Assembly (NCBI GenBank): GCA_022823225.1
Contig: JAJDXM010000024.1
Location: forward strand, 186,001 to 250,000
DNA length: 64,000 bases
Direction: 5' to 3'
Source of the DNA: Gemmatimonadota bacterium
GTDB lineage: Bacteria > Gemmatimonadota > Gemmatimonadetes > Longimicrobiales > Gaopeijiaceae
Positions within the stretch are counted from its first letter, which is position 1; each line of letters opens with the position of its first letter. The position numbers and the translations under genes are program-made. Positions 1 to 9,469 of this stretch are shown one piece after another. The notes under the pieces are model-generated. The model saw only the letters and a list, made by a program, of their open reading frames with translations. It was not told the DNA's origin and did not search any database.

Positions 1-1014
1 CTCGTCGTACGAGAGGTAGCCGGTGAAGTCCACCGCTCCGTGCGAGGACACGATCTTGGCGGCGACGTGCTCGCGCTCGTTTCTGGCCGAGCCCTCCATC
101 CAGTCTGTCGCCTCCTGGCGGATCGCGGCGATCCAGGCCCGCGTCGTGCCGCCGAACAGCGAGCCGGTCTCGACCCGCGCGGCGAACCGCTGGCCCTCGT
201 TCTCGCCGATCGTGACAGACGCCGTGTGGCTCCGCTCCGCCGCCGGGTCGGCCGTCAGAAAGTTGAGCGTGCCGCCCAGCGCCTCGACCGAGCGCGACGC
301 GATGTCGGCGGTTCCCTGCGACACCTCGACGCCGCCGAGGTTCATCGGGTCGACGAACCGGCTCGCCTTCGCGCCGCTCCAGTAGTCCGACGTGCCGTTC
401 GGGAACCCGTCGATCGTGGTGCCGATCTGCGCGTCGTTGATCGTCGACTGGAACCCGCGCATCACCACGTTGCTCGACCAGTCGTCGAAGGAGTACGGGT
501 CGCCCTCCTGGACCGAGACGCCGGGAAGGTTGTCGATCACCGAAGTCACGGCCGTGATGCTCGACTGCTGCCGCATCATCGGCTGCGCGACGAAGTTGCG
601 CGCAAACACCGTTGGCTCTTCCGCCACCACGGTGATCTGATCCAGTTGGAAAGAAGGCTGCAACACGATCCGGACCGTTTCGACGGCGCCGGCGCGTACC
701 GTGACCTCAAGCTCGCGGGACAGATAGCCGAACAGGGTGGCGGTCACAACATGGTCGCCGGGTGCCAGCCCGGTGAGTTCGAAGCTGCCTTCGGCGTTCG
801 TAACGACCTCCGCGTCCGCGTCGGCGACCGTCACCCGGACACCGGGCATCGCGGCGCCGAACCCGTCGACGACCGTGCCCCGGATGGTTCCCGTCTGCTG
901 CGCGGTCGCCGGTGCCGCGGCCAGCAGCAACAGCAGCGCGGCGCGGCCGCAGAACCCGGCGAACAGTCTGCCGGCATTCCTGCCAGAATCTCGCCGTAAG
1001 GTTGGAATCGCCAT
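1..1014 (-). CDS. TonB-dependent receptor, N-terminal part (cut by window edge)
   Basis: Outer-membrane receptor for TonB-driven import of an unknown substrate; 338 codons are visible and the gene runs out of the left edge. The start ATG at 1012-1014 is preceded by AAAGGGAG at good spacing. A signal peptide (Leu/Ala-rich core ending ATAQQ, about residues 20-36) is followed by a carboxypeptidase-regulatory-like beta domain (GTVVDGFGAAMPGV, then NAEGSFELTGLAPGDH, about 40-115) and a plug domain (VTSVIDNLPGVSVQEGD, VVMRGF, IDGFPNG, GGVEVSQGTADIASRSVEALGGTLNF, here split for brevity). The barrel begins after the plug. The order matches the SusC-like/CarboxypepD-reg TonB receptor group. The substrate cannot be told from this part. 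Confidence 0.93.
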   Translation of the reverse strand, partial: MAIPTLRRDSGRNAGRLFAGFCGRAALLLLLAAAPATAQQTGTIRGTVVDGFGAAMPGVRVTVADADAEVVTNAEGSFELTGLAPGDHVVTATLFGYLSRELEVTVRAGAVETVRIVLQPSFQLDQITVVAEEPTVFARNFVAQPMMRQQSSITAVTSVIDNLPGVSVQEGDPYSFDDWSSNVVMRGFQSTINDAQIGTTIDGFPNGTSDYWSGAKASRFVDPMNLGGVEVSQGTADIASRSVEALGGTLNFLTADPAAERSHTASVTIGENEGQRFAARVETGSLFGGTTRAWIAAIRQEATDWMEGSARNEREHVAAKIVSSHGAVDFTGYLSYDE

Positions 1015-1641
1015 CGAAGCTCCCTTTCTGTAACGTGCGTTGGTGCGGGTGTGATCCCCCAAGGTTACGCTGGGACACGCGGTTCGCAAGACCAATGTAA
1101 CGCGCATGAAGTGCAGCGGGAGCACCCGGGCCGCGCCCGCCGGCTGTCCGTAATGTTCTGGCGTACCCTTTCAGCAGACCTGTCTCGCGAGCCGTCGGGG
1201 GGCGTTAGGTTAGGTGCCGGCTTTGGGGCTTGAGCAAACCGGTGGCTTGCGGAACTTACGGTCCGGGGTGCCGGGGTTACGGGGGGAGTCGCCGCGACCC
1301 GGCAAGGCTTGACGGGGACTGCCGCGGGCGCAGATTGGAGCCATTGCGACGAGTCGGCAGTCTTGCACCAACGAGGAGGTCGGTTGCGAATGCTAACGAA
1401 GGCGCGGAATGCAGCCGCGCGGGAGAGGACGCTCTTGAAGACCACCGCGTCCGTGGGGGTGCATATGGCCTTCTACCGCACGCCGGGAGACTGCTCCCTC
1501 TTGCCCGGACTTGTGCCGCTGAGCGTATTTCACGTCTGGACAGCGCGGCGCATTAGGGGTCTCGCCGTTCCCATCGGCATCGACCGGCGCGCCGACGAGA
1601 TCCACATAACGGCGAACTGAACGCAAGGAATCGAACTTGGT
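1015..1641. other. Gene-poor stretch
   Basis: I find no ORF with convincing composition, start site or homology on either strand. The short open frames around 1309-1620 (+) and 1393-1935 (-) read as low-complexity shadows. I recognise no RNA gene and no repeat. Confidence 0.5.
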
Positions 1642-1944
1642 GTGAGTCGCCGCTCCCCGATCGTCCATTCGCCGCCGGCGGAAGTCGGAGACGCCGTTGC
1701 CCGCCTTGGCAAGAGGATACGCGCCGCGCGCGAGAATCTGGGCCTGACCCAGGTGGAGCTGGCCGAGCGCATCGCCGTCAGCCGGTCCACGGTCATTTGT
1801 CTCGAATGCGGCACCCTGGGCACGGCGGCGGGCACCTACTTCAAGGCGTTGCAGGCCGTGGGACTGCTGGACTCGATGAACCGGAAGATCGCGGCCATCG
1901 AGCAAGCCGGGAGCGTGTCCGGGGCGCGAGAGCAAATCGAGTGA
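1642..1944 (+). CDS. XRE-family HTH regulator, HipB-like, orphan
   Basis: A 100-residue DNA-binding protein starting at GTG 1642. Residues about 18-75 form a Cro/C1-type helix-turn-helix: RLGKRIRAARENLGLTQVEL, then AERIAVSRSTVICLECG and a GTYFKALQAVGLLD segment. That last segment is typical of small antitoxins such as HipB, which sit next to a HipA kinase. No hipA-like gene follows: the next frame is a decayed propeller gene and the ~300 bp between are empty. In the usual consensus the recognition region reads 'IRLERG'; here it is 'ICLECG', so an Arg is replaced by Cys twice. It may be a stand-alone repressor or a relic of a toxin-antitoxin pair. Confidence 0.75.
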   Translation: MSRRSPIVHSPPAEVGDAVARLGKRIRAARENLGLTQVELAERIAVSRSTVICLECGTLGTAAGTYFKALQAVGLLDSMNRKIAAIEQAGSVSGAREQIE

Positions 1945-2254
1945 GGGGCCGCCGCGACGCGGAGGGGAACGATTGCGGGCGTGGCAGGCGAGGGGATACC
2001 TTCCGCTTTCGTTCGTCGTTCATCAAGGAGATTCCGAATTGGGCAGGCCGGCAGCGCAGGGCCGTGACGCTGGCGGTCCGCAGCGCCGAATGACCGGGGC
2101 GCAGGCATCGCGCGGAACTCGGCCACGCCGCGCCGCCGCCGAAAAGGTGGTCGTGGATCCTCGACTACGAGGCGGGGCGGAGGGGTGGGCGCCTCGACAC
2201 GAAATCCCGCCCCGCTCGCGCCAACCCGTGTCTGTCACGGAAGCCCGGGTCGCC
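1945..2254. other. Gene-poor stretch before the frameshifted propeller gene
   Basis: Open frames exist because of the high GC, but none has a start or sequence I can support. If a hipA-like partner of the preceding regulator was ever here, no trace is visible. Confidence 0.4.
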
Positions 2255-3507
2255 ATGCTCTTGGCAGTGTGCCTTCACGGCCTCCTGGCCTGCGACACCC
2301 GGCCGGCGCCGGCCGGCACGCTTCGAACCGATTCGGCCGGCGTTGCCGTCGCGCAGGCCGTAACCGCCGCTGTGGGGCCCGGGCGAGGGATGGATCGTGG
2401 CGGCCGAACCGAGAGGTGGCGATCGGCAGTGTCGACGGTCCCGCCGAGTACCAGTTTGCCGATGTGGTTGCCGCGGTTCGCCAGACGAACGGCGACATCG
2501 TCGTGGCGGATGGCGGTGCTTTCGAACTGCGCAGCTACGATGCCGGGGGCACCTTCCAATGGCGCGCGGGCAGGGAGGGAGAGGGGCCCGGCGAGTTCCG
2601 GAGCCTGGACTTTCTGGGCCGCATGGCCGGTGATTCGCTGGTTGCCTACGACAGTTGGCTGCTGCGCGTGCAGGTCTTCACTCCCGGGGGACAGCCGGTC
2701 AGGACGCTTCCGGTCCTGGTACCGGAGCTGGCGACGACGACGGGCTCGGCGCCCGACAAGGCGGTCGGGGTCGTGGATGGGCGGCTCATCCTGCGCTTTC
2801 TCGATCTGGGCGCCGGGGGAGCCCCTTCGGGCATCGTGCGCTGGCCGGAGGAACGGGTGGTGGCCCTGGATCTCACGGACGGACGGGGCACGTCGCTTCT
2901 GAGCGTGCCGGGCGGCGAGGCAATGGTCGAGTGGCCCGCCGAAGACCACTACCGTCACAGCAACTATGTGTTCGGCAACGGGCCCGAGTACGGGGCTGCT
3001 GCCGGGCGGCTCGCGGTGATCGACACCGAAGCCTACGCCGTGCGGATCGTATCGCCGGCCGACGGCTCGCTGCTCGGCTTGGTGCGGCGCGACGTGGCGC
3101 CACGCGAGGCGACCGAGGCGGTCTTTCAGAGTCTGCTGGACGGCATTGTCGAGGAAGCCTTCGGGAACCCCGGGGACGCACCCCCGGAGCAGGTGGCGCT
3201 TCTCAGGCAGGGGTGGACGGCCATGCCCAGGGCGCCCTACCTGCCGGTGCTGCGCTCCGTGCATGTGGATGCGACGGGCAGCCTTTGGATCACCCCTCAC
3301 TATGTGGCGGGAGCGGATCCGCCGCCGTTCGAAGTCTTCGCCCCGGACGGACTGTGGCTGGGCAGGGTATCGGCGCCCCCGGGACTCGACCGCGGATACA
3401 TCCAGTATCAGGCACCGTACCTGCGGATCGGCGACGACTACATCCTCGGCGTCTGGACCGACGAACTGGACGTGCAATACGTGCGGTTGTACCGCCTGAA
3501 GCGTTAG
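2255..3507 (+). pseudogene. Six-bladed beta-propeller lipoprotein with two 5' frameshifts
   Basis: From about 2415 to the stop at 3507 one frame encodes a normal secreted propeller (GREGEGPGEF blade signature, then VDATGSLWITPH and a C-terminal YILGVWTDELDVQYVRLYRL). The matching N-terminus is in other frames. ATG 2255 opens a lipoprotein signal (MLLAVCLHGLLAC) followed by TLRTDSAGVAVAQAV. Near 2367-2371 the sense moves to a second frame (LWGPGEGWIVAAEP), and near 2412-2418 to the third (EVAIGSVDGPAEYQF). Both jumps go the same way, by one base each. The rest is intact, so this is either a recent inactivation or sequencing/assembly error. It ends 3 bp before the end of the convergent neighbour. 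Confidence 0.75.
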
Positions 3508-3510
3508 TCC

Positions 3511-4842
3511 TCAGCGAACGTGCACGGGCAGCCGGCGCACCACCACGCTGGCCACGCCCAACTCGTCCAGCTCGATGAACGCCGCCAGTCCGCCGGGACC
3601 GAAGGCGTCCGGCATCGCGGTCGCGCCGGTCGGGTAGGTGCCCAAGTAATCGCCCCCGGCGGTCACGATGTCGATGGGTCCGTTCTCATCCGGCTCATCG
3701 CCCCGGCGCTGCACCCAAATGCGGCCGTCCCAAGAAGCGGCAAGCCCGCGGAGCACGGGCAATTCGTGGTAGAATCTTTCCTCGATCTGGAAGGATGACG
3801 TCGGACCGGGATTCGGATTGGCGCCCCTTCCACCTTCGACGAACATCATTCGTCTGCCCGAGACCGGCCCCATGCCCCCCGACTCTTGCCAGGCGGCAGC
3901 CCGCCTTTCCAGAAACTCCTTCTCGACTTCGGGTGTCACGGGCTCGGGCTGGAAGGGCCGCTGGATGATTCGAGCAACTTCCGTCGCTCCGGGTGGGGTG
4001 ATCTTGAGCGTCCAGGTCGAGGAGTCGGAGTGAACGATCCCCCCGTTCGGTAACACGCCCACGAGCATCTCGGGCTCGAACACCGTGGGCATGGACATTC
4101 GGCTCATCATTTCCCGAACCTGGGCGGGCACGTTGTTCGGTGCGAGATCGCTCATTTCGCTTCGCGTGGGCAGCCAGCCGTGAACCACGGTGTCCGTCTG
4201 CATGGTCTCGCCCTCGAGTCCGACGCGAATGACCGGACGGGAAGTCGGCGGGGCCACGGGACCGGCACCTGCGCCCGATATGGTGACCCCCGGCCCCCCG
4301 ACGGCGCCGGCGAACACGGCCGCGCCGCGCGGATCGGGCAGTATCTCCCCGAGCACCGACATTCCGGCGAGGCCGTCGCCGACGCGGACCATGCGGACCA
4401 GACCGCCGGAAGCATAGAGAAGCTGGAAGGCGCGGTGGCCGACATCGCTCACGACCACGGTTCCGTCCCGCAACACCGCGAACCCGTTCGGCCGGTTGAA
4501 CTCGCCGGGACCTCCGCCGGAGGATCCGAACTCGTGCAGGAAGCCTCCAGCGGCGTCGAACACCAGGACCCGCAGGCTTCCGGAACCCATCAACCGGGTT
4601 GCCCCGTCAAAGACATACAGGTTCCCGTCGGCGTCGAAGGCCACCTTGGAAACCTCGCCGAACATCTCCCAGGACTCACCCTCAAGTACGCCGACCCGGT
4701 AGACCTCCTCGAATTCGGGTTCGAGGCGCTGGTCCCGCCCGGTGACCTCGACGACCTCCTGCGCAGCGAGGGCCGGGGACACGGCGAGGGCGGCCGTGAG
4801 AAGGGCTGACGAGATGGTAACGAACGACGTGCTGGTCCTCAT
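3511..4842 (-). CDS. Secreted six-bladed beta-propeller protein
   Basis: A 443-residue exported protein. The start is ATG 4840-4842, with AGGAATC upstream; the longer open frame before it is not used because the signal peptide (MRTSTSF...[11 protein letters not shown]) begins here. After cleavage the mature start [20 protein letters not shown] is shared with three other propellers in this window (42620, 53292, 54617). NHL/WD-like blades follow, with the motif [10 protein letters not shown], then [27 protein letters not shown] and a C-terminal [19 protein letters not shown] block with [14 protein letters not shown]. The function is unknown. Such repeats form ligand- or protein-binding surfaces, so an envelope sensor or scaffold role is inference. 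Confidence 0.9.
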   Translation of the reverse strand: MRTSTSFVTISSALLTAALAVSPALAAQEVVEVTGRDQRLEPEFEEVYRVGVLEGESWEMFGEVSKVAFDADGNLYVFDGATRLMGSGSLRVLVFDAAGGFLHEFGSSGGGPGEFNRPNGFAVLRDGTVVVSDVGHRAFQLLYASGGLVRMVRVGDGLAGMSVLGEILPDPRGAAVFAGAVGGPGVTISGAGAGPVAPPTSRPVIRVGLEGETMQTDTVVHGWLPTRSEMSDLAPNNVPAQVREMMSRMSMPTVFEPEMLVGVLPNGGIVHSDSSTWTLKITPPGATEVARIIQRPFQPEPVTPEVEKEFLERRAAAWQESGGMGPVSGRRMMFVEGGRGANPNPGPTSSFQIEERFYHELPVLRGLAASWDGRIWVQRRGDEPDENGPIDIVTAGGDYLGTYPTGATAMPDAFGPGGLAAFIELDELGVASVVVRRLPVHVR

Positions 4843-5044
4843 CGTGATTCCTTTCCGGGTGAACGGGAGCGGAGGCTGCGTGGCCAACATAGTCCGACGT
4901 TTTGCTCCGGCAAGTGGGTTGCCCGGAGTCTGCGCCGAGTGCTTGAGCCGCAGCCGAGCGGACGGGGCACTTGGTCGGGGGGGGCGCCGTCTTGTTCCTG
5001 CCAAGCGTCAACGTTCGACCATCGTACGGCGGCTCGCCGCGCCG

Positions 5045-6202
5045 TCAGGAACCGGGACCGAACCGCACTCGCGCCACGCGCCGTACATCGAGGGAGTCCC
5101 GTGTCGTACCGTATAGCGCAGACTCGGTAACCCAAGGGACATCTCCAACGCTGACGCTGCGCGGCCAGCGATACCGGGCCACCAGCGCGGACCCAGCGTA
5201 GACATCGGCTTCACGCATCTCCTCCCCATCTGCGGCCGTCTTCTCGACCCACAAGCGACCGGACCGATCAAAGAACATGTCGGCGAGCGGCGGTTTGCGT
5301 TCGGGAATCCCGAAAGGATGGTCGCGGAGATCGAACCGCTCGAGGTCGCGGTCGATCGCGGCCTGAGCGCCCTCGCGTTCGGATGGGCTGAGGGGAGGGC
5401 CAAGCTGCTGTGGCCTCTCGACCCGCGAGACAGTCCCATCCGGGTGGTGGAGCGTGACCGAGTACTCCGAGGTGACCGCTTCGGCCCACGCCCCGCCGGG
5501 GCTGTGCGCGTGAACCCACAGCGGGCCGTACGGTTGGTACACGAAGAACATTGCCGGGGTGTCGCCTATCATGCGTTCAACGGTGGTCGAGCCCATCCCG
5601 AACGTCTCCGGACTGGACATGATGACCGTGTCCACGGCTCCGCCGGAACCGTGATGGAAACGTGCGATGGCACCTCCGTCGTCCGTCATCAGCGATCCGA
5701 TGTCGACAAGCCGGCCTTGGGCGTCGAAGGTGATCGGGGCGACCATGCCGATCCCCACATGAGCGATCCTGGCTCCACCGTCATACTCGGCACTCGCGCT
5801 GTCCAGCCGGAACACACTGTACCGGGTACTCTCTCGCACCCACAGCCTGCCCTCCGGCCCGAACGCGAGACAGCAGGGTTGCGTCAGTTCGCCCGGTCCC
5901 TCTCCCTGACCGCCGAAGCGGAACTGGAAGTCGCCCTCGGAACCGAAGACCCGCACCTCGTGCGACTGCAGGTCGGCGACGATCAGACGCCCGCGCGTGT
6001 CCTCGACGATCGACTCAATCCTCGTGAAGAGATAGGGATCTTCACCTTCGATCTCCCCGAACTCCAGGTCGATCGTGCCATGGAAGGTCGGGACATCACC
6101 CGGTGAGCGTTCGATGCCTCCCTCCGCACAGCCCACACCGAAGCAGAGCGCCGGTAGCGCGGGAACGAACATGAGGGCGGTAGCGCGGGAGTGTACGTTC
6201 AT
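5045..6202 (-). CDS. Six-bladed beta-propeller lipoprotein
   Basis: A 385-residue protein with a lipoprotein signal (lipobox GVGC, Cys about residue 25). Blade motifs include LIVADLQSHEVRVFGSEGD and GGQGEGPGEL, and the C-terminus keeps FDRSGRLWVEK. It belongs to the propeller family repeated in this window but to a more divergent branch than 3511-4842. The start codon overlaps the stop of the upstream gene 6199-6972 (ATGA), so the two are probably translationally coupled. The function is not known. Confidence 0.88.
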   Translation of the reverse strand: MNVHSRATALMFVPALPALCFGVGCAEGGIERSPGDVPTFHGTIDLEFGEIEGEDPYLFTRIESIVEDTRGRLIVADLQSHEVRVFGSEGDFQFRFGGQGEGPGELTQPCCLAFGPEGRLWVRESTRYSVFRLDSASAEYDGGARIAHVGIGMVAPITFDAQGRLVDIGSLMTDDGGAIARFHHGSGGAVDTVIMSSPETFGMGSTTVERMIGDTPAMFFVYQPYGPLWVHAHSPGGAWAEAVTSEYSVTLHHPDGTVSRVERPQQLGPPLSPSEREGAQAAIDRDLERFDLRDHPFGIPERKPPLADMFFDRSGRLWVEKTAADGEEMREADVYAGSALVARYRWPRSVSVGDVPWVTESALYGTTRDSLDVRRVARVRFGPGS

Positions 6203-6972
6203 TGGTCAGAAACTCCAACTCCGGCGGAAACACGGTCTTGAGCGGAGCGGCCCGCCCCTTGGGAGCGCCTGGAGCTGCCCGCGCCGTTCCCGGGGGGTCT
6301 CGCCCAATAGCACCCGAAAGCCCGGAAGTTCGGATCCTCGATGCCGTCGGTCCTCCGGCCCAGTGCGCACTTCATCGGTGAACCGCGGTGCCGAACGACC
6401 ACCTCGGGAATGGAGGCGATCGGTTGCGCGACGCATTCGTCATCGACACTGCCGATATTGGTGTAGCCCTTCGATCCATGCGTGAGCATTCCCGTGTATC
6501 TGCAATCCCTGCCCCGATCGGCTGCGGGCAAACTCACAACGAGTTCGCCCCTGCGAACGTTCTGTGCAAACCTCAGACCGGATCGGCGATCGTCCCACAT
6601 CACCGCAACGTCCACACGGACTGTATCCTGTCCTTCCTGCCTGACGACCACCCACACGGGCACCGAGGCGCCATGGTACAGCGCTCGGGCGTCCAAGTGT
6701 CCAAGAGTGCGCATTCCCTCCGGTGCTGGCGGGATGCACGCGACAACGACGAGCAGTGTTGCGAGCGCGACGAAGATGCCCGCCGACGTGCTCGGCAATT
6801 GCCGCTCGGCCGTCGCGACGATGAACCGTGTGATACGCACCCGCCGGCCTATTCGGGCCTTCGTGAACCCATGGGCCTGCCGTTCTTCACTGACCTGTCG
6901 GGCAATCGACTGCACAGCGGGCGAGATCCTCCGGTGTCGGGTCATGGGCTGGTATGCCGCCGGCCACTTCAT
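6199..6972 (-). CDS. Secreted protein, 'VPVWVVV...GCYWA' family, copy 1
   Basis: No characterised family is recognised. The mature part matches the protein at 10224-10736 and the fragment at 12663. Shared blocks are VPVWVVV, VMWDDRRSGLRFA, a short Leu-Val pair before Leu-Pro, conserved Cys residues, HRGSPMKCALGRRTDGIEDP and FGCYWA. A hydrophobic stretch ending LLVVVAC is a likely lipobox, but 75 residues precede it from the ATG at 6972, so the true start is probably internal: GTG or TTG codons lie between the Arg-rich part and the hydrophobic core. A 30-residue C-terminal tail is absent from copy 2. It overlaps the start of the propeller gene 5045-6202 by ATGA. Confidence 0.72.
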   Translation of the reverse strand: MKWPAAYQPMTRHRRISPAVQSIARQVSEERQAHGFTKARIGRRVRITRFIVATAERQLPSTSAGIFVALATLLVVVACIPPAPEGMRTLGHLDARALYHGASVPVWVVVRQEGQDTVRVDVAVMWDDRRSGLRFAQNVRRGELVVSLPAADRGRDCRYTGMLTHGSKGYTNIGSVDDECVAQPIASIPEVVVRHRGSPMKCALGRRTDGIEDPNFRAFGCYWARPPGNGAGSSRRSQGAGRSAQDRVSAGVGVSDQ

Positions 6973-7285
6973 CGGGTCTCAGGGTGTGGCCCGGGGAAGG
7001 GCGGAAGGCTGGATATGCGTCAACGTGAGGCGCCGGGACCGGACGTGTCAAGTCGAAGCCGACCTCGATTCAACCAAGGTCGTGTCCGCATGCCCCCACG
7101 CCCGGTGGATCGCCGCGCTCTTCGCGCCACAGCGACCTTCCTTGGTGCTGGGACCGATACCGGGGGCCGACGGATTCTGCCCAGGGCGGGGGCGGTGTGC
7201 CAAGCGCGCTTGCCGAGTGCGCGCCGTGCCTGCTACGTTCGCTTTTCCCCGCCCACCTGATCCTGCCAGGAGAATCCATTTCACG
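6973..7285. other. Intergenic stretch between divergent genes
   Basis: Lies between the minus-strand gene ending its 5' side at 6972 and the plus-strand gene at 7286, so it should hold both promoters. I cannot single out a -35/-10 pair with confidence. A ribosome-binding site (CAGGAGAA) for the plus-strand gene lies near its end. Confidence 0.35.
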
Positions 7286-7459
7286 ATGAAAAAGACCTAC
7301 TTTCCGGAGGCGTACAGTCTGCGACTGCCCGACGGGTACCGGCACCGAATCGATGACGCCGCGCGGGAAAGCGGCATGACCCCGGCGGAGTGGATCCGAA
7401 ACGCGGTGACGCGGGCTCTGAACGATTACGAGAAGAGCCGCGATGGGAGCAGTGCCTGA
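7286..7459 (+). CDS. 57-residue ribbon-helix-helix-like protein
   Basis: A small basic protein starting at ATG 7286 behind CAGGAGAATC. The N-terminal strand (YSLRLPDGYRHRIDDAA) followed by helices (GMTPAEWIRNAVTRALNDYE) has the pattern of an RHH/CopG-type domain, used for DNA binding and dimerisation, for example in antitoxins. It ends three bases before the permease gene start, so the two are probably cotranscribed. No toxin partner is seen. Confidence 0.7.
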   Translation: MKKTYFPEAYSLRLPDGYRHRIDDAARESGMTPAEWIRNAVTRALNDYEKSRDGSSA

Positions 7460-7462
7460 AGC

Positions 7463-8305
7463 GTGAAGCCACGGGCCGGCGCCGCGATGTGGGTGCTTCT
7501 GCGGATCGAATGGCTCAAGGCGGTCAAGCGGCGCGCCTTCTGGGTAGCGGTGGGCGCATACGCCGCTTTCACGGCGGTTCCCGCGGTCGAAAGGGTCCGT
7601 AACGCCCACCGTGATCCGAACGCGGTCCATGCTCTGCCGGAGAGCTGGCCGGAAATCCTGGGCGCGGCAACCGGGCTCGGACCGTTCGTTGCCGGCGCAT
7701 TGATGATCCTGCTCTTCGCGCCCGAGTTCTCATGGCGCACGGCGCGCCAGAGCGTGATGGACGGACTCAGCAAGGGAGAGGTTCTCGGCGGGAAGGTCAT
7801 GCTGCTCGCCGGGCTGGTTGCGCTGCTGATGGCCACCACCGTGCTGATCGGCGCCGGCGCCACGATGCTCAGCCCCGGCGAGGGCGGCCCCGGATTCCTG
7901 CGGCCGAGTGATCTCAGCTACATGTGTGGTCTTGCCTTGGGCATGCTGGTCCTCGGGAGCGCCGGGCTGACGCTGTCGGTGCATCTGCGATCATCGGGAT
8001 CCGCGTTGGCTGTCCTGCTTCTGTACGTCTTCGCCGAGGAGGCCGTCGTTGGGCTGATGTTGGGATCGGGAATCGAGGTCCTGCGCGTCGTGACGGACTT
8101 CCTTCTATTCAATCTGGTCGAGGATCTCGGGGAGGATCTGGCCCACTATCCCAGGGTGCTGGCCGAGGTGAACGCGGAGCGTGCGGAACTGGGACTCGCG
8201 CCTCTCGCGTTTCTCGAAGTCAGGGTGCTCGCCATCGCGGCGATGGCCTACTGCGCGTTCTTTCTCGGCCGGGCGTTCCTCAGCATGCGCAGGCGAGACC
8301 TGTAG
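7463..8305 (+). CDS. ABC-2-type transporter permease subunit, no ATPase partner
   Basis: A 280-residue integral membrane protein with about six hydrophobic segments. The start may be GTG 7463, with GGGAGC upstream, or ATG 7487; from there MWVLLRIEWLKAVKRRAFWV is the usual cytoplasmic elbow helix of ABC-2 permeases. The segment FSWRTARQSVMDGLSKGEVLGGKV fits the conserved loop after TM2 of that group. ABC-2 permeases work with an ATP-binding subunit, but none lies on either side. A short decayed copy of the 3' part (FNLVEDLG...GLAPLA) is found at 44217-44366 on the other strand. The substrate is unknown. Confidence 0.8.
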   Translation: MKPRAGAAMWVLLRIEWLKAVKRRAFWVAVGAYAAFTAVPAVERVRNAHRDPNAVHALPESWPEILGAATGLGPFVAGALMILLFAPEFSWRTARQSVMDGLSKGEVLGGKVMLLAGLVALLMATTVLIGAGATMLSPGEGGPGFLRPSDLSYMCGLALGMLVLGSAGLTLSVHLRSSGSALAVLLLYVFAEEAVVGLMLGSGIEVLRVVTDFLLFNLVEDLGEDLAHYPRVLAEVNAERAELGLAPLAFLEVRVLAIAAMAYCAFFLGRAFLSMRRRDL

Positions 8306-8306
8306 A

Positions 8307-8475
8307 GGAAACCCGCAGGGTGTAGAAAAGGGAACTGCGAGTCCTCCGCTCCTATGTTCGTGGCGACAGCACTGGGTAACAGGGCGTTAGGAGTCTCCGA
8401 CGGCTGGCATACCGACGCTCCCATCACTCCAGAATCATCGTCCTCGTCACCACACCGCGCCACACAGGCGGGGCC
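8307..8475 (+). repeat. Dispersed ~170-bp repeat, copy 1
   Basis: This segment aligns with 10846-11018 in the same orientation. Shared stretches include GGAACTGCGAGTC, CCGACGGCTGG, CCCATCACTCC, GAATCATCG and GTCACCACACCGCGCCAC, with small gaps between. By eye the copies agree at roughly three quarters of positions. It follows the permease gene and precedes a secreted-protein gene. No ORF or known element explains it. Confidence 0.7.
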
Positions 8476-8887
8476 GGGAAGCGGGCCGAGCGCTTGGCGG
8501 AGCCTTGCCAAGAACGTGAAGGATCGTTGAGCGGAGAGAGTCCCGACTTGCGCGGAAGTGTGGCGGGGTGTAGGTTGCCCGCCGTCAAGACCCTTCGGTT
8601 GTGGAGGCCTTCCGGCGACTTCGCCGGGCCGCCCGCCGAATACAAGAGCCGGTATCAGTAGGCCGGGCGGCCAGCTACCGCCCGCGCTCACCGGCGAACA
8701 AGCGGGAACGCAGTGTGGGGTTTCCTCCATAACCGAGTGTCTTGACAAGACGGCCCGGCCTTGCCGTGCGGGCCGTGACCGAGACAGGGGACGGACCCTA
8801 GCCGGAACTGGTCCAGAAGCCGTGAGCGGTGTATAGTTCCGGAAGGCAGTCCCCGCACGTTCACCGCTACCGGAAAGGCGGAATCTC
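8476..8887. other. Intergenic stretch upstream of a secreted-protein operon
   Basis: No gene is supported. A TATAGT at 8832-8837 is a possible -10 element for the operon starting at 8888, but its -35 side is poor. A TTGACA near 8738 has no matching -10 at normal spacing. Confidence 0.3.
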
Positions 8888-9469
8888 ATGAAGAACTGGA
8901 CCAACTCAATCGCCCTGGCCCTGATGGCCGCAACCCTCACCCTCACCGCAGCCTGCACCGAAGACGGCCCCGGTTCCGTCGCCGACGCGCCCGAGCCCGA
9001 GCCCGGAGACCCGGCGATCTACGCCCCGGACGGCTGGCCCCTCCAGATCGGCGATAAGGTGTCGAGTCGGCGGAGGCAGGAACTGGGGGCAGAGTTTCCC
9101 GGAATGGGTGGCGTCTACGGCATCAACGTAGTGAACGGACGGACCTACGGAGCCCGGTTCGGTGTTGGAGACGGGTATCTCCCGGACGAAGACTTTTCCG
9201 ACCCCCAAATGGCGCGCTGGCGCGATGCCGGTTACCCCGGGAGCCACTACATCTACGAGGGCCATTACCGGAAGACGGTGTCCGATGTGTGGTGGCAATA
9301 TGAGCACCAGCTTCCGGAGCACCTTCACGGGCGGATCGAGTATCACGAAGCCGTGAAGCGGCTGCGCCGTCCGGATCAACAACGGCAATGGGAAGAGCAC
9401 CGGGCGCAGATGCGGGCCGAGGGGCGGTTGCCGACACCGGCCCAGCGTTCGCCGGAGCGGAAACGATGA
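8888..9469 (+). CDS. Hypothetical lipoprotein
   Basis: A 193-residue protein with a clear lipoprotein signal (LTLTAAC, Cys about residue 23), then an acidic Pro/Glu linker (DAPEPEPGDP). The mature domain is rich in Tyr, Trp and Gly (GINVVNGRTYGARFGVGDGY, HYIYEGHYRK) and ends in a charged helical tail. I do not recognise the family. The stop overlaps the start of the next gene (ATGA), which encodes a probable secreted zinc protease, so the two products may act together in the envelope. Confidence 0.75.
   Translation: MKNWTNSIALALMAATLTLTAACTEDGPGSVADAPEPEPGDPAIYAPDGWPLQIGDKVSSRRRQELGAEFPGMGGVYGINVVNGRTYGARFGVGDGYLPDEDFSDPQMARWRDAGYPGSHYIYEGHYRKTVSDVWWQYEHQLPEHLHGRIEYHEAVKRLRRPDQQRQWEEHRAQMRAEGRLPTPAQRSPERKR

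Noticed and set aside
40-999. 319-codon plus-strand frame over the TonB receptor
   Set aside because: Shadow frame; the minus strand gives signal, carboxypeptidase-regulatory and plug domains.
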